Assembly (NCBI GenBank): GCA_902779185.1
Contig: CACZAM010000004.1
Coordinates: forward strand, 1 to 64,000
Source: an uncultured Eubacteriales bacterium
Lineage (GTDB): Bacteria; Bacillota; Clostridia; Peptostreptococcales; Anaerovoracaceae
DNA: 64,000 nt
Reading direction: 5' to 3'
This document shows, in pieces, positions 49,624 to 58,099 of the stretch. A model generated the notes under the pieces. The model had not been told where the DNA came from. It searched no databases and saw nothing but the letters and a program-made list of their open reading frames with translations. Each line of letters starts with the position of its first letter. Position 1 is the first letter of the stretch. A program made the position numbers and the translations under genes.

Positions 49624-50604
49624 TTACCAGTTCTCATATCTCTCCTGACGATCAAGATCACGGATCCTTTCCATGTCTTCGCCTGTCAGTTCAAAATCGA
49701 ATATATTATAGTTCTCTTTAATATGCTCAGGATTGCTCGAACCCGGGATCGTAATATATCCGTCCTGAATATGCCACCTGAGTATTATCTGCGCAGGAGT
49801 CTTCCCATTCTTTTCCGCCAGTTCCTTTATAACTTCATTACCGAAATGATCTTCAGTATGCCCTCTGCCGCCAAACGGATACCAGGATTCAAGCACTATA
49901 CCGTATTGCTTCACATATTCCTGAAGTGCCTTGTTCTGGTAGTACAGGTGGTTCTCATTCTGTATTACCGCGGGCGTGATCTCAGCATAGGACAACACCT
50001 CATCCACCTGCTCCTTCGTATAGTAATTCGAGATACCTATCGACCTCACCTTGCCGTCGCGCACCGCCTGTTCCATGGCTTTGTACACAGCCTCATCATT
50101 TGATCCCGGCTGATGTATAAGCATCAGATCGACATAATCGACATCGAGATCGCTAAGGGAGTCATTTATGCCCTGTGCGGCCCTGTCATAGTCACCCGGC
50201 ATTATCTTGCTGGTAATAAATACATCCTCACGTTTTACTATGCCCTCATCGATGGCACGCCGGAGCCCGCGGCCGACGCCAGTCTCGCACTGGTAATACC
50301 TTGCTGTATCTATAAGCCTCATGCCGCATTTTAACGCAGCATATACAGACTCCTCTGCCTCATCATTCGAAAGCGTCCATGTGCCAAGGCCTATGATCGG
50401 CATCGTATATCCACTGTTCAGCATTACTGTTCCCTTCTCAAGATCAAATGATTCTGTCTCACTGCTTATCACAGTATCTTCTGCTTCTTCCGTTACTACA
50501 TCTTCTTCCGGCGTATTGCTGCTGCAGCTGCACAAAAGGAGCACTGCCGCCAGTATCAGTATCAGCATAACTTTTTTATCATAAAGAAAGCGAGAACCCC
50601 CCAC
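49624..50604 (-). CDS. Lipoprotein aldo/keto reductase, 5' end replaced by an IS insertion
   Basis: A 326-residue aldo/keto reductase barrel (SGYTMPIIGLGTWTLSND, LIDTARYYQCETGVGRGLRR, VDLMLIHQPGS, VRSIGISNYYTKEQVD, NENHLYYQNKALQEY) preceded by a lipoprotein signal, LILILAAVLLLCSCSSN. An exported aldo/keto reductase is unusual since the cofactor is cytosolic. The first seven codons (GTG at 50604 to about 50584) come from the left end of the TnpB element; ATG at 50568 would give a signal without a basic head. Rejoining the flanks of the element restores a plausible native start at 51968. Confidence 0.75.
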   Translation of the reverse strand: MGGSRFLYDKKVMLILILAAVLLLCSCSSNTPEEDVVTEEAEDTVISSETESFDLEKGTVMLNSGYTMPIIGLGTWTLSNDEAEESVYAALKCGMRLIDTARYYQCETGVGRGLRRAIDEGIVKREDVFITSKIMPGDYDRAAQGINDSLSDLDVDYVDLMLIHQPGSNDEAVYKAMEQAVRDGKVRSIGISNYYTKEQVDEVLSYAEITPAVIQNENHLYYQNKALQEYVKQYGIVLESWYPFGGRGHTEDHFGNEVIKELAEKNGKTPAQIILRWHIQDGYITIPGSSNPEHIKENYNIFDFELTGEDMERIRDLDRQERYENW

Positions 50605-50657
50605 CTCTAAGGTGACGGGATGAATCGCCTCAACTGTTTGAATTAGCCGGCGTCAGG

Positions 50658-50686
50658 TTGAAATACGAACATTTGTTTGGTATAAT
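50658..50686 (+). promoter_or_regulatory. tnpB promoter (leaderless-type)
   Basis: TTGAAA (50658-50663), a 17-base spacer and TATAAT (50681-50686). The ATG begins only 7 bases after the -10, so transcription should start at or next to the start codon and give a leaderless message; no Shine-Dalgarno is present. Confidence 0.7.
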
Positions 50687-50692
50687 ATCTGT

Positions 50693-51796
50693 ATGAAGAT
50701 AACCAAAGGCTACAAGTACAGAATATACCCAAACGATGTCCAGACTGAGCAGATCAGCCGCACCTTAGGCTGCTGCCGCTTTGTGTATAACCACTTCCTC
50801 GCTCTCAGAAGCGAAGCGTGGAAAGAGTGTCGTGAGAGCCTGTCGTATGTCGCAACTGCCCGTCTGCTGACGGAATTGAAGCGTGATCCGGAGCATCTGT
50901 GGCTCGCATCCGCCGACAGCATGGCTCTGCAGGAGAGTCTTCGCAACCTCGACAGGGCATACCGGAACTTCTTCTCCGGGCGAGGACGCTACCCACGCTA
51001 CAAGAGCAAACACAATCACTGCCAGTCGTACCGCACCCGCAATCAGAGCGATAACATACGCATCGAAGATGGGCGCATAGTGCTTCCGAAGCTCGGCGCT
51101 GTGAAAGCCAGAATATCCCGGATCCCTGATGGCCGCATACTCAATGCTTCGGTGTCCCGTACTCCGACAGGCAAGTATTACGTATCGCTCTGCGTCGAGG
51201 AAGAGCTCGTCCCCAAGCCAAACTCCGGCGGTGTGATCGGCATCGACGTGGGCATAAAGGAATTCTACACCGACAGCAACGGTGACTCTGTTGCCAATCC
51301 GAAGACCCTTTCGAAGTATGAGCGCAGGCTCCGCCGCGAGCAGAGACGTCTGTCCCGAAAGCAGAAGGGCTCTTCCAACCGCGCAAAGCAGCGTATCAGA
51401 GTGGCTGCCGTCCACGAGAAGATATATAACGTCCGCACTGACTTCCTTCACAAGGAATCGACCCGTCTGGTGAGCGAGAACCAAGTCATCGCGATCGAGT
51501 CGCTTAATGTTAAAGGCATGGTCAGGAACCACCATCTTGCGAAAGCCATTTCCGACGCATCGTGGAGCCGCTTCTTCTCGATGCTCGAGTACAAGGGCTT
51601 TGAGCACGGCTGCGAGATAAGAAGAATAGGTACTTTCTATCCATCCTCACAGACATGCTCATGCTGCGGGTACAGGAATCCGCTTGTGAGAGACCTATCG
51701 GTACGGGACTGGACCTGCCCTGAGTGCGGCGCTCACCATGACCGTGACAGCAATGCGGCGGTCAACATACTTGATGCTGCACTGCAGCCGGCCTGA
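50693..51796 (+). CDS. tnpB: RNA-guided endonuclease TnpB
   Basis: A 367-residue TnpB, the right size for a complete protein. N-terminal YKYRIYPNDVQTEQISRTLG; wedge region; RuvC catalytic residues at Asp-185 (GVIGIDVGIKEF), Glu-269 (IAIESLNVKGM) and the DRDSNAAVNI motif (Asp-350/352); zinc finger CSCCGYRNP...CPECGAHHD. All catalytic and zinc residues appear intact, so it is probably active. TnpB proteins cleave DNA guided by an omega-RNA from the element's right end and next to a short target-adjacent motif, helping the element persist. Confidence 0.96.
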   Translation: MKITKGYKYRIYPNDVQTEQISRTLGCCRFVYNHFLALRSEAWKECRESLSYVATARLLTELKRDPEHLWLASADSMALQESLRNLDRAYRNFFSGRGRYPRYKSKHNHCQSYRTRNQSDNIRIEDGRIVLPKLGAVKARISRIPDGRILNASVSRTPTGKYYVSLCVEEELVPKPNSGGVIGIDVGIKEFYTDSNGDSVANPKTLSKYERRLRREQRRLSRKQKGSSNRAKQRIRVAAVHEKIYNVRTDFLHKESTRLVSENQVIAIESLNVKGMVRNHHLAKAISDASWSRFFSMLEYKGFEHGCEIRRIGTFYPSSQTCSCCGYRNPLVRDLSVRDWTCPECGAHHDRDSNAAVNILDAALQPA

Positions 51797-51944
51797 CAAT
51801 AGACTCAGTACCGCCGGGAGGGCGGGAATCCACGCCTGTGGAGATCGTGTAAGACGATACTCTCTTCGGAGCTGTATCGCTGTGGTCGGCGAAGCAGGAA
51901 TCCCCTACTTCAAGGCGTCAGCCTAAGTAGCGGGAGCTTCAATC
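51780..51944 (+). ncRNA. Predicted omega-RNA (reRNA) at the right end of the TnpB element
   Basis: The 3' end of tnpB and the following 150 bases form successive hairpins: CCAC-GCCT-GTGG (about 51830-51841), ATCGT-GTAAG-ACGAT (about 51844-51858) and the terminal CTACTT/AAGTAG stem (51905-51930). In known TnpB systems the scaffold ends at the element boundary and the guide is the flanking DNA; here the guide would begin at about 51945 (AAATACCACTTTT...). Predicted from position and structure only. Confidence 0.6.
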
Positions 51945-51973
51945 AAATACCACTTTTTTTTCGCTCATATTTA

Positions 51974-52864
51974 TTAAAGCAGGATCGCGCCTTCGCCATA
52001 CCTCACCGGTCTCTCGTTGAGGCGCTTTGCGAGGTATGTCCTTATCTGTCTTACCTCATACAGCATGGCGTCCTTGTCTCTTGGGAGCCAGCCCTGCATC
52101 CTGACCACATTTGAAGGATGCAGCCCGAAATACAGGCAGTTATCCAATTCAAGGAGCTCAAGGAAGAGCTCTTCTTCGTCGATATGCTCACCAATAGTCG
52201 GCTCTATGAACCTGCCTGACTGTATGTCGTCGTAAAGCGGACAGCCCGGATCCGCATGTATGGTGCCGGTGAAAATGAGATACGGCGTGGTCCTGTTGAG
52301 GATTTCCGCAGTAGCTGCTGCGTTATCTCTCAGCCTGCCCGGTCCCGCACCGCCGAATATGACGTTGGCTCCGTAGTCCATGCCGGCATCTCTCAGCCTT
52401 CCGAGCTCATACAGAGCTTCCCTGCTGTCATAGCCTTTGTTCATAAGCTCGAGAGCCTCATCAAGTCCGCTCTCGATCCCTACATTAAGCTCGTTGATCC
52501 CGAGCCCTCTCAGGCGGACAAGCTCCTCGTCTGTCTTGCCACGGATGTTGTTGATCGACGCATACATGGCTATCGTCTGCACATCCGGAAGATATTCGTG
52601 TATCTTCTGAGCTATCTCCTCCAGCTTGTTTGCACTAAGCGCAAACGGATCGCCGTTCTCGAGAAACACTCGCCTTGCTCCGGGTGCAAAGGCTCTGGCT
52701 TCGGCCAGGTCTTTCTCGATCTGCTCCATGGATTCCACACTGAAAGGCGTATCTCTGTACATGGTGCAGAATGAGCACCTGTTATGTGAGCAGCCTGTCG
52801 TTACCTGCAGGAGCAATGAATTTGCCTCAAACGGAGGCCTGAATGTAGTACCTGTAAATTTCAT
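51974..52864 (-). CDS. Radical SAM protein
   Basis: A 296-residue radical SAM enzyme with the CSHNRCSFC cluster motif (CxxxCxxC) near residue 25, LENGDPFALSANKLE, INELNVGIESGLDEALELMNK and FGGAGPGRLRDN, an Elp3/coproporphyrinogen-like barrel common in anaerobes. Substrate unknown. GGAGA precedes the ATG. Its stop is followed 5 bases later by an ATG (51968) that seems to be the original start of the lipoprotein reductase gene now separated by the TnpB element. Confidence 0.87.
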   Translation of the reverse strand: MKFTGTTFRPPFEANSLLLQVTTGCSHNRCSFCTMYRDTPFSVESMEQIEKDLAEARAFAPGARRVFLENGDPFALSANKLEEIAQKIHEYLPDVQTIAMYASINNIRGKTDEELVRLRGLGINELNVGIESGLDEALELMNKGYDSREALYELGRLRDAGMDYGANVIFGGAGPGRLRDNAAATAEILNRTTPYLIFTGTIHADPGCPLYDDIQSGRFIEPTIGEHIDEEELFLELLELDNCLYFGLHPSNVVRMQGWLPRDKDAMLYEVRQIRTYLAKRLNERPVRYGEGAILL

Positions 52865-52877
52865 TTATTCTCCATGA

Positions 52878-54035
52878 TCAGCGCATCAGTTTGCCGTTTT
52901 TCTTTTCCCAGTACCTCATGAATGACCTTGAAGGCTTACCCTCCTCGTACGGGTGGTCTTCCCATTTATCGTAGAACGCTCTCTCAAAGGCCAGCGCGTC
53001 TATAGACGGATCCTTGATGAGCAGTCGCTCAAGAGAGTCTCTCTCAGCGTTGTATTCCGGCGGGATCGTCATGCCGATCAGCCGGCGCTGATGGAGCTCT
53101 GACAGCTTCCAGTACGCGTCAGCGTTTTTCATGCCCTCGGGCCAGATAATGCCTCCCGCGCAGAAGTCGTGCGGCTTGAATACTGCAAGGCACGGCCTGC
53201 TGCATCCCGTCACATATATCTTTATGTCGTCAGTGAGCTCGACCACCATCGATGAAGTGGTCTGGTCCGCGAACCTGTCGCCCGCGTGCATGCAGACAGA
53301 GGATACGCTTGCCCGGCACATCGGGTCATCCACCGTATGCTGCCTGAGAGCCGCAAAGGCGTCGTATACAGTATCCAGTTTGCTGCTGCATGTCATTTTT
53401 CTGCGTTTTGCGGCTGCCGAGAAGGTCGAGTACAGAAAGTCCGAGTATTCCTTTTTGAAATCGCATGGCTCGCTAGAGTACGCATCACAGTCATCACCCA
53501 GCGTCAGCCGGTTGGAAATGGAGGCATGCTCATACTTCTTATACGCCCACTCCTTATCTGCTGTCTCAAGCACATATATCTCATGCCGGTCCATTATGAG
53601 GTAGGAGTTATCGTAGCGGAAGTTCTTGTCGTAGCCGCAGTTGCCGCCCTGGCCGTACTGCTCAAGCAGTCCTGTTATGACGCAGAGCGCCTCATAGGCG
53701 GTGTTACCCCTCTCGAGGCCGAGCCTGACATAGTCCATGCCGATCAGCGAGTCAGGGCCGTACTTGCCCTTGGTAAAAACAGCCTCGTTTCCGATGCAGA
53801 CGCCATGCTCGTTGACTCCCATCTCTGCTCCCCAGAGCCATACCGGGCGCGAGATGACCATCGCACTGGTCTCCTCCACCTGATCGATGCTTATGTATGT
53901 GCATTTGAGTTTATCCTCAGAATGCTTCTTATGCTCGATAAATTCGATTATCTGCGGTTCGTTCGGACTTCTGTCGGAGTTCTTCGCAAATATAGAGTGG
54001 TTCTCACCGATCCTTCTGCCTATAGTATCGCACAT
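52878..54035 (-). CDS. Secernin/C69-family peptidase-like protein
   Basis: A 385-residue N-terminal nucleophile hydrolase. It begins MCDTIGRR, so Cys-2 is the likely nucleophile exposed by Met removal, then FAKNSDRSPNEPQI and WLWGAEMGVNEHGVCIGNEA, signatures of secernin/dipeptidase C69 members; SNRLTLGDDCD lies mid-protein. Peptidase or amidase activity is known in the family, but the secernin subgroup is uncertain. GGGGGA upstream. It lies 13 bases before the radical SAM gene. Confidence 0.87.
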   Translation of the reverse strand: MCDTIGRRIGENHSIFAKNSDRSPNEPQIIEFIEHKKHSEDKLKCTYISIDQVEETSAMVISRPVWLWGAEMGVNEHGVCIGNEAVFTKGKYGPDSLIGMDYVRLGLERGNTAYEALCVITGLLEQYGQGGNCGYDKNFRYDNSYLIMDRHEIYVLETADKEWAYKKYEHASISNRLTLGDDCDAYSSEPCDFKKEYSDFLYSTFSAAAKRRKMTCSSKLDTVYDAFAALRQHTVDDPMCRASVSSVCMHAGDRFADQTTSSMVVELTDDIKIYVTGCSRPCLAVFKPHDFCAGGIIWPEGMKNADAYWKLSELHQRRLIGMTIPPEYNAERDSLERLLIKDPSIDALAFERAFYDKWEDHPYEEGKPSRSFMRYWEKKNGKLMR

Positions 54036-54062
54036 GACGTCCCCCTACCTTTTTATCCGTTG

Positions 54063-54878
54063 TCAGAGCTCAAACACCAGGCCAGTCTTCAGTGCATGCA
54101 CCTTGTCGCCCAGCTCGTCGTGCATGATGTCCCAGGCTTTCTGTCCCGTGCAGTGGCCGGTATATACAGCCTCTACGCCGGTATCTCCCACTCTGCGGGC
54201 AAACGCTCTGACATAGTCATCGCTCTTGTTGAAGAGATGAAAGCCCCCTATCATGGCAATGATCCTTTTGCCGGGATATGCCTGCATCACTTCGTTGATT
54301 ATGTTATCCGCTCCTGCGTGGGAGCAGCTGTTGAAAACGGCGACTCCATCGCCCATCTCAAACACCAGACTGTGCTCATGTCTGAAGTCGTCAGGGATGT
54401 AGCGCATGAATCCCTGCCTGAGATACATCTTCTCCATCCTGCCAAGCTTCTCAAGTCCCGGAGTGCTGTGGGCAAGCAGCCTAATACCATCTGCTACCTT
54501 CATGTCCGGATCAGCCTTTATGATCCTGTCCGCGTGACGTGTCATTATGCCGCGCGGAACTCCCGCGTACTTGAAGCGCAGGCCGTATCTGTCGTAGCAG
54601 TTCTCATCACAGCCCCGGGCGACATAGAGCTTCGCGTGATCGTTCAGCTCAAAAAACCTGTCGAGCCCGTTCGCGTGGTCATCATGAGCATGTGAAAGAA
54701 CGGCAAGATCTACCTTGTTGAGATCGATCCCCATCTTCTCCGCGTTTACCGCAAACAGCGGCGAGAGACCCGCGTCGAGCAGCACGGTCTTATCCGCGTA
54801 TTCGATATAGAACGAGAGGCCCCATTCTCCCTTGAGGCCTTCTCCGTCATTGTTATCTACAAGAACTGTAACCTTCAT
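54063..54878 (-). CDS. MBL-fold metallohydrolase (COG1237 type)
   Basis: A 271-residue metallo-beta-lactamase-fold protein: LLDAGLSPLFAVNAEKMGID, metal motif LSHAHDDHANGL, FNSCSHAGADNIINE, and GGFHLFNKSD / TGHCTGQKAWD. This matches the COG1237 group related to 7,8-dihydropterin-6-methyl-4-(ribofuranosyl)aminobenzene 5'-phosphate synthase-like enzymes; substrate in bacteria unknown. The ATG is a few bases after the carbonic anhydrase stop. Confidence 0.88.
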   Translation of the reverse strand: MKVTVLVDNNDGEGLKGEWGLSFYIEYADKTVLLDAGLSPLFAVNAEKMGIDLNKVDLAVLSHAHDDHANGLDRFFELNDHAKLYVARGCDENCYDRYGLRFKYAGVPRGIMTRHADRIIKADPDMKVADGIRLLAHSTPGLEKLGRMEKMYLRQGFMRYIPDDFRHEHSLVFEMGDGVAVFNSCSHAGADNIINEVMQAYPGKRIIAMIGGFHLFNKSDDYVRAFARRVGDTGVEAVYTGHCTGQKAWDIMHDELGDKVHALKTGLVFEL

Positions 54879-54882
54879 TGTA

Positions 54883-55443
54883 CTAATCAAGGAATTCCAC
54901 TCTTCCGTCTTCTATGTGATAGATCGCTCCTGCAACCACGAGGCCGTCCGGGTCGTGTATAGGATGGATCTCCAGTTCGTGTCTTATGACCTCCACTCCA
55001 TGCTTCACGTTAAGGCAGCTTGCCTTAAACGGATCTGTCTCGCTGCCAATGGCAAGCTCTATATCCTCTACGATCGAGTCAATGAACCCACCTGCATGGC
55101 CCTTTATTGCCGCATCGACCGCTCCGCATCTTGTATGTCCGAGCACGAGTATGAACTTGGTGCCAAGATGATCCGCCGCATACTCGATGCTTCCGAGCTG
55201 GTGATCATCGATGACGTTGCCTGCCACTCTGACCACGAAGATCTCTCCAATGCCCGCGGAGAATATGCTCTCCGGTATGACACGCGAGTCCGAGCACGTA
55301 ATGACTATCGCGTACGGATGCTGTCCGTTCTCAGCTGTATCCATGCGGATCTCAGGTGAAACGTCTCCGTGCGGCGTAACTGCGCCCATATATTTCTGAT
55401 TGCCGGCTATAAGCCTCTGTTTAGCTTCTTTTGCATCTATCAT
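54883..55443 (-). CDS. Beta-carbonic anhydrase
   Basis: A 186-residue beta-class carbonic anhydrase with zinc ligands in VITCSDSRVIPE (Cys-Asp-Ser-Arg) and LGHTRCGAVDAA (His and Cys), and VVRVAGNVIDDHQLGSIEYA. It interconverts CO2 and bicarbonate, supplying carboxylases. AAGGTG ribosome site at ATG 55443; a longer frame to 55578 lies in the neighbouring reductase gene. Confidence 0.95.
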   Translation of the reverse strand: MIDAKEAKQRLIAGNQKYMGAVTPHGDVSPEIRMDTAENGQHPYAIVITCSDSRVIPESIFSAGIGEIFVVRVAGNVIDDHQLGSIEYAADHLGTKFILVLGHTRCGAVDAAIKGHAGGFIDSIVEDIELAIGSETDPFKASCLNVKHGVEVIRHELEIHPIHDPDGLVVAGAIYHIEDGRVEFLD

Positions 55444-55459
55444 ATGCTTCACCTTCTTA

Positions 55460-56299
55460 TCAGTCCGGTACCTGCACGTCTTTTTCAGGTGCTGCGTCCG
55501 GATCATGCCCTGACCAGCCCGTCTGTGGCATTGCCAGTATCTTCTCAACGTCATCCTCATCCAATCTGACCAGTGCAAGGTTCTGTTTTATCCTGCCCGG
55601 GTCAGTGGATTTAGGCAGAGGGATCACGTCGCACTGGCATGCAAAACTGAGACATATCGTCTGCACTGAAACGTTATACTTCTCTGCCAGTGTTACAAGC
55701 AGTGTATCTTCATTGAGCCTGCCCCTTGCAAACGGGCTCCAAGCCTCAACGCATATCCCATGAGATTGCGCAAATGATACAGTGTCCCATTGAGTGTATC
55801 CCGGATGGAACTCTATCTGATCCAGCATAGGCGGTACATTGCAGACCGCGAGCAGGTTTTCGAGATGGTGCGTAAGGTAATTACTGACACCGACTGCCTT
55901 TACCAGGCCTTCGTCGTAAAGGCGTTCCATTGCCCGCCAGCTGTCTCTGTCGACCTCATAATCTCTTGCCGGCCAGTGAAGCAGGTAGATGTCCGCGTAG
56001 TCCATTTTCAGCTTTTTAAGAGACTCCTCGTATGCCCGGAGAACATTGTCATATCCGAGCTGGGTCCTCCACGCCTTAGTGGTTATGATCAGCTCGTTAC
56101 GTGAAACTCCGCTTGAAGCTACTGCTTCTCCCACTGCTCTTTCATTGCCGTATACCGAAGCGGTGTCTATGAGCCTGTAGCCCGCATCAATCGCCGCGCG
56201 CACAGCCTCAAAACTCTTTTCTTCCGCCTTATATGTGCCGAATCCTATGCCAGGCAGCTCGAGGCCATTAATAAGCTTTATTTCAGGGGTCATCATCAT
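55460..56299 (-). CDS. Aldo/keto reductase
   Basis: A 279-residue cytosolic aldo/keto reductase of the 2,5-diketo-gluconate reductase group: GLELPGIGFGTYKAEE, YRLIDTASVYGNERAVGEAV (catalytic Asp and Tyr), IITTKAW (Lys), DIYLLHWPA (His), VKAVGVSNYLTHHLE and DVIPLPKSTDPGRIKQN. All four catalytic positions are present. AAGGAGA upstream. Confidence 0.93.
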   Translation of the reverse strand: MMMTPEIKLINGLELPGIGFGTYKAEEKSFEAVRAAIDAGYRLIDTASVYGNERAVGEAVASSGVSRNELIITTKAWRTQLGYDNVLRAYEESLKKLKMDYADIYLLHWPARDYEVDRDSWRAMERLYDEGLVKAVGVSNYLTHHLENLLAVCNVPPMLDQIEFHPGYTQWDTVSFAQSHGICVEAWSPFARGRLNEDTLLVTLAEKYNVSVQTICLSFACQCDVIPLPKSTDPGRIKQNLALVRLDEDDVEKILAMPQTGWSGHDPDAAPEKDVQVPD

Positions 56300-56311
56300 G
56301 CGCTCTCCTTT

Positions 56312-57124
56312 TTAGGTGTAGGTCTCAACCTTTTCAAGGACATCATCATCTATGTCGGATTCATCTATCACTCCGCTGTAGAGCATGTCTCTGATCGTAT
56401 CAAAATCATCCATCATTATGGCTTCGTCCAGCCGGTCCTGCACTGTCATTTCCAGATCAAACTCTGAATCTCCTGCACTGCGTGCTACGATTTTGCGAGG
56501 CTGTTCCTGTATCTCTGGCTTGTCATCCTCAGTCACATTAATGTCAAACACGTCCTTATATGGATCATATAAGCCATCTCTTATTGCCATGCTTTCCAGA
56601 ACGGCTTTATTGGCATCGATAACATCATCAGCCTGATAAAGATTCCTTGAAAATGCCTTTACGGTTTCAGTAAACTTCAGGAATGCATCATCAGTATCAG
56701 TCCCGCCGTGCTTGCTTGCTTCAATGATCTCTGTAATGAGAGGCAGATATTTATCGAAGAAATCCAGTACTTTCCTGCGCTTATCTTCATTCGTTTCGGC
56801 AAATAGTTTTCGAACGATAGCATTTGCAGAATCCAGCTTGCCATTCAAATAAGCGCCTTCCTGCGCAGCGAAATACCGGTCATAGGTTTCCCGTTCTTTT
56901 CGTGCCTTCTCCGCTGCTTCCTGTTCTGCCTTTTTCCTGGCAGCTGCCTCTCTTTCCGGCTTCTTTGCCTGGTATGACCTTATCCCAAGGATCACGGCAG
57001 CCAAAGCAATAATTCCCGCAATGACAAGAACGATGGTTACCCAGTTATCTGATATCCATGCAAATATAGCTGCTATTATAATGACTGTCAGGCAGCCACC
57101 ACCTGCATCGTTATCGTCATACAT
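56312..57124 (-). CDS. Hypothetical membrane-anchored coiled-coil protein
   Basis: A 270-residue protein: hydrophobic helices at about 12-25 and 30-48, a basic AARKKAEQEAAEKARKE coiled coil (55-80), then a soluble helical domain (about 95-180, LDFFDKYLPLITEIIEASK) that weakly recalls XpaC/TelA-associated 5-bromo-4-chloroindolyl phosphate hydrolysis proteins, and an acidic C-terminus. Gly-rich GGGC near residue 8. Cytosolic domain likely. It is the last gene before the kptA-containing operon. Confidence 0.55.
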   Translation of the reverse strand: MYDDNDAGGGCLTVIIIAAIFAWISDNWVTIVLVIAGIIALAAVILGIRSYQAKKPEREAAARKKAEQEAAEKARKERETYDRYFAAQEGAYLNGKLDSANAIVRKLFAETNEDKRRKVLDFFDKYLPLITEIIEASKHGGTDTDDAFLKFTETVKAFSRNLYQADDVIDANKAVLESMAIRDGLYDPYKDVFDINVTEDDKPEIQEQPRKIVARSAGDSEFDLEMTVQDRLDEAIMMDDFDTIRDMLYSGVIDESDIDDDVLEKVETYT

Positions 57125-57149
57125 ATCAGTTCTCCTCAGTTACACCTTC

Positions 57150-57686
57150 TTATTTAATAAAGGTTAAATACCTTGCAGGGACTTCCCTGGTCAGCCATAC
57201 ACCGTTCACCGAGCGGTAGAAGGTGTAACCGTCAGCATGCATCGCAGCCGTATCGACATTGTAGATCACCGGCTTGCCGTGTCTCTGCCCCACCTTTCTG
57301 GCAGTATCCACATCTCCTGAGAGATGTACATACAGTCTGGATTTCGGAATGAGTCCCTGTTTATCTATAGATTCCTTATACTTCAGGCCTGTGCCATGAT
57401 AAAGAACCGCCGGAGGAGTCACTTCAGGCAGTTCAACATCGACCGGTATGGAATGACCCTGATTGGCCCTGATGAGAGTCTTGTCCTCATTGAAGGAGTA
57501 GCGCTGCTTCTCATCTTCAGCGACGATTCGCTCAAGAGCCTCCATATCCAGATGATGCGTTTTGCTGACTCCGGCTATGAGGTCATCGACAACAGCCCAG
57601 CCATGCTCATCGAGAGTGATGCCAATGACTTCAGGCTTGTGGCGGAGTATAAGGCTTATGTACTTGCTGGTGCTTTTATCGCTCAT
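57150..57686 (-). CDS. kptA: RNA 2'-phosphotransferase KptA/Tpt1
   Basis: A 178-residue KptA. N-terminal winged-helix with [20 protein letters not shown] (catalytic Arg-His pair), [14 protein letters not shown]-like C-terminal domain with [46 protein letters not shown] and [20 protein letters not shown]. KptA transfers an RNA 2'-phosphate to NAD, releasing ADP-ribose 1'',2''-cyclic phosphate. In bacteria without tRNA splicing its target is unclear; RNA repair is suspected. ATG overlaps the lipoprotein stop (ATGA). Confidence 0.94.
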   Translation of the reverse strand: MSDKSTSKYISLILRHKPEVIGITLDEHGWAVVDDLIAGVSKTHHLDMEALERIVAEDEKQRYSFNEDKTLIRANQGHSIPVDVELPEVTPPAVLYHGTGLKYKESIDKQGLIPKSRLYVHLSGDVDTARKVGQRHGKPVIYNVDTAAMHADGYTFYRSVNGVWLTREVPARYLTFIK

Positions 57687-58099
57687 GGATTGCAATTACC
57701 GCAAGGATCATAGCCTCTTTCAATCAGAGCTTCCCTTGTGGTTTCTTCTATCAGCTTGTTCTTATCTTTCATCTGCTTGACGCTTCTGCAGTCAAGATAA
57801 TGGAACTTCTTTGTATTTGTATTCAACACATATGTAATCGTTGTTCCATCTTCTTCATCGGAGTCTTCAGTCAACTCTTCAGGTTCCTCTGACTCTAAGG
57901 AATCATCAATATCCTCATCATCAAAGTCCTCATCGTCAAACTCATCCGTGACTTCATCCTCAGTTTCATCCTGCTGAACAACCTGGGAAGCGCTGCCTGC
58001 AACAGTAGATGTATCTATACCACAGCAGCAAAAGAACACTGTAAAGGTTAGCAACAGAACTGAAACCAATATTAACGATAATCTTTTATTCATATTCAT
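57683..58099 (-). CDS. Small lipoprotein with acidic linker and Cys/His C-terminal motif
   Basis: A 138-residue protein: signal [19 protein letters not shown] with lipobox cysteines near 24-26, a long Asp/Glu-rich linker (about 40-85), and a compact tail [18 protein letters not shown]...[10 protein letters not shown]. That tail is a recurrent motif at the end of secreted nucleases and hydrolases in Firmicutes (probably a Cys-stabilised zinc-binding unit). Overlaps the methyltransferase by 14 bases and kptA by 4. A surface protein in an otherwise RNA/DNA-enzyme operon is unexpected. Confidence 0.72.
   Translation of the reverse strand: MNMNKRLSLILVSVLLLTFTVFFCCCGIDTSTVAGSASQVVQQDETEDEVTDEFDDEDFDDEDIDDSLESEEPEELTEDSDEEDGTTITYVLNTNTKKFHYLDCRSVKQMKDKNKLIEETTREALIERGYDPCGNCNP

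Larger units (their letters stand above)
50584..51944 (+). mobile_element. TnpB-only IS200/IS605-family element
   Basis: A compact element holding one intact tnpB, no tnpA transposase. Left end: a CACC-TCTAA-GGTG hairpin (50602-50614). Right end: a region of stacked hairpins after the tnpB stop, ending with CTACTT...AAGTAG (51905-51930, inner GGC-GTCA-GCC) and GGGAGCTTCAATC at 51944, typical of IS605 right ends. No terminal inverted repeats or target duplication, as expected for this family. Exact outer bases are uncertain by 1-3 (A-rich ends). It is inserted between the radical SAM and lipoprotein genes on the opposite strand. Confidence 0.85.

Noticed and set aside
50765..51607. Long minus-strand ORF antisense to tnpB
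   Set aside because: Mirror frame of the tnpB coding sequence, with no ribosome site and an Arg/Leu/Val-rich antisense composition.
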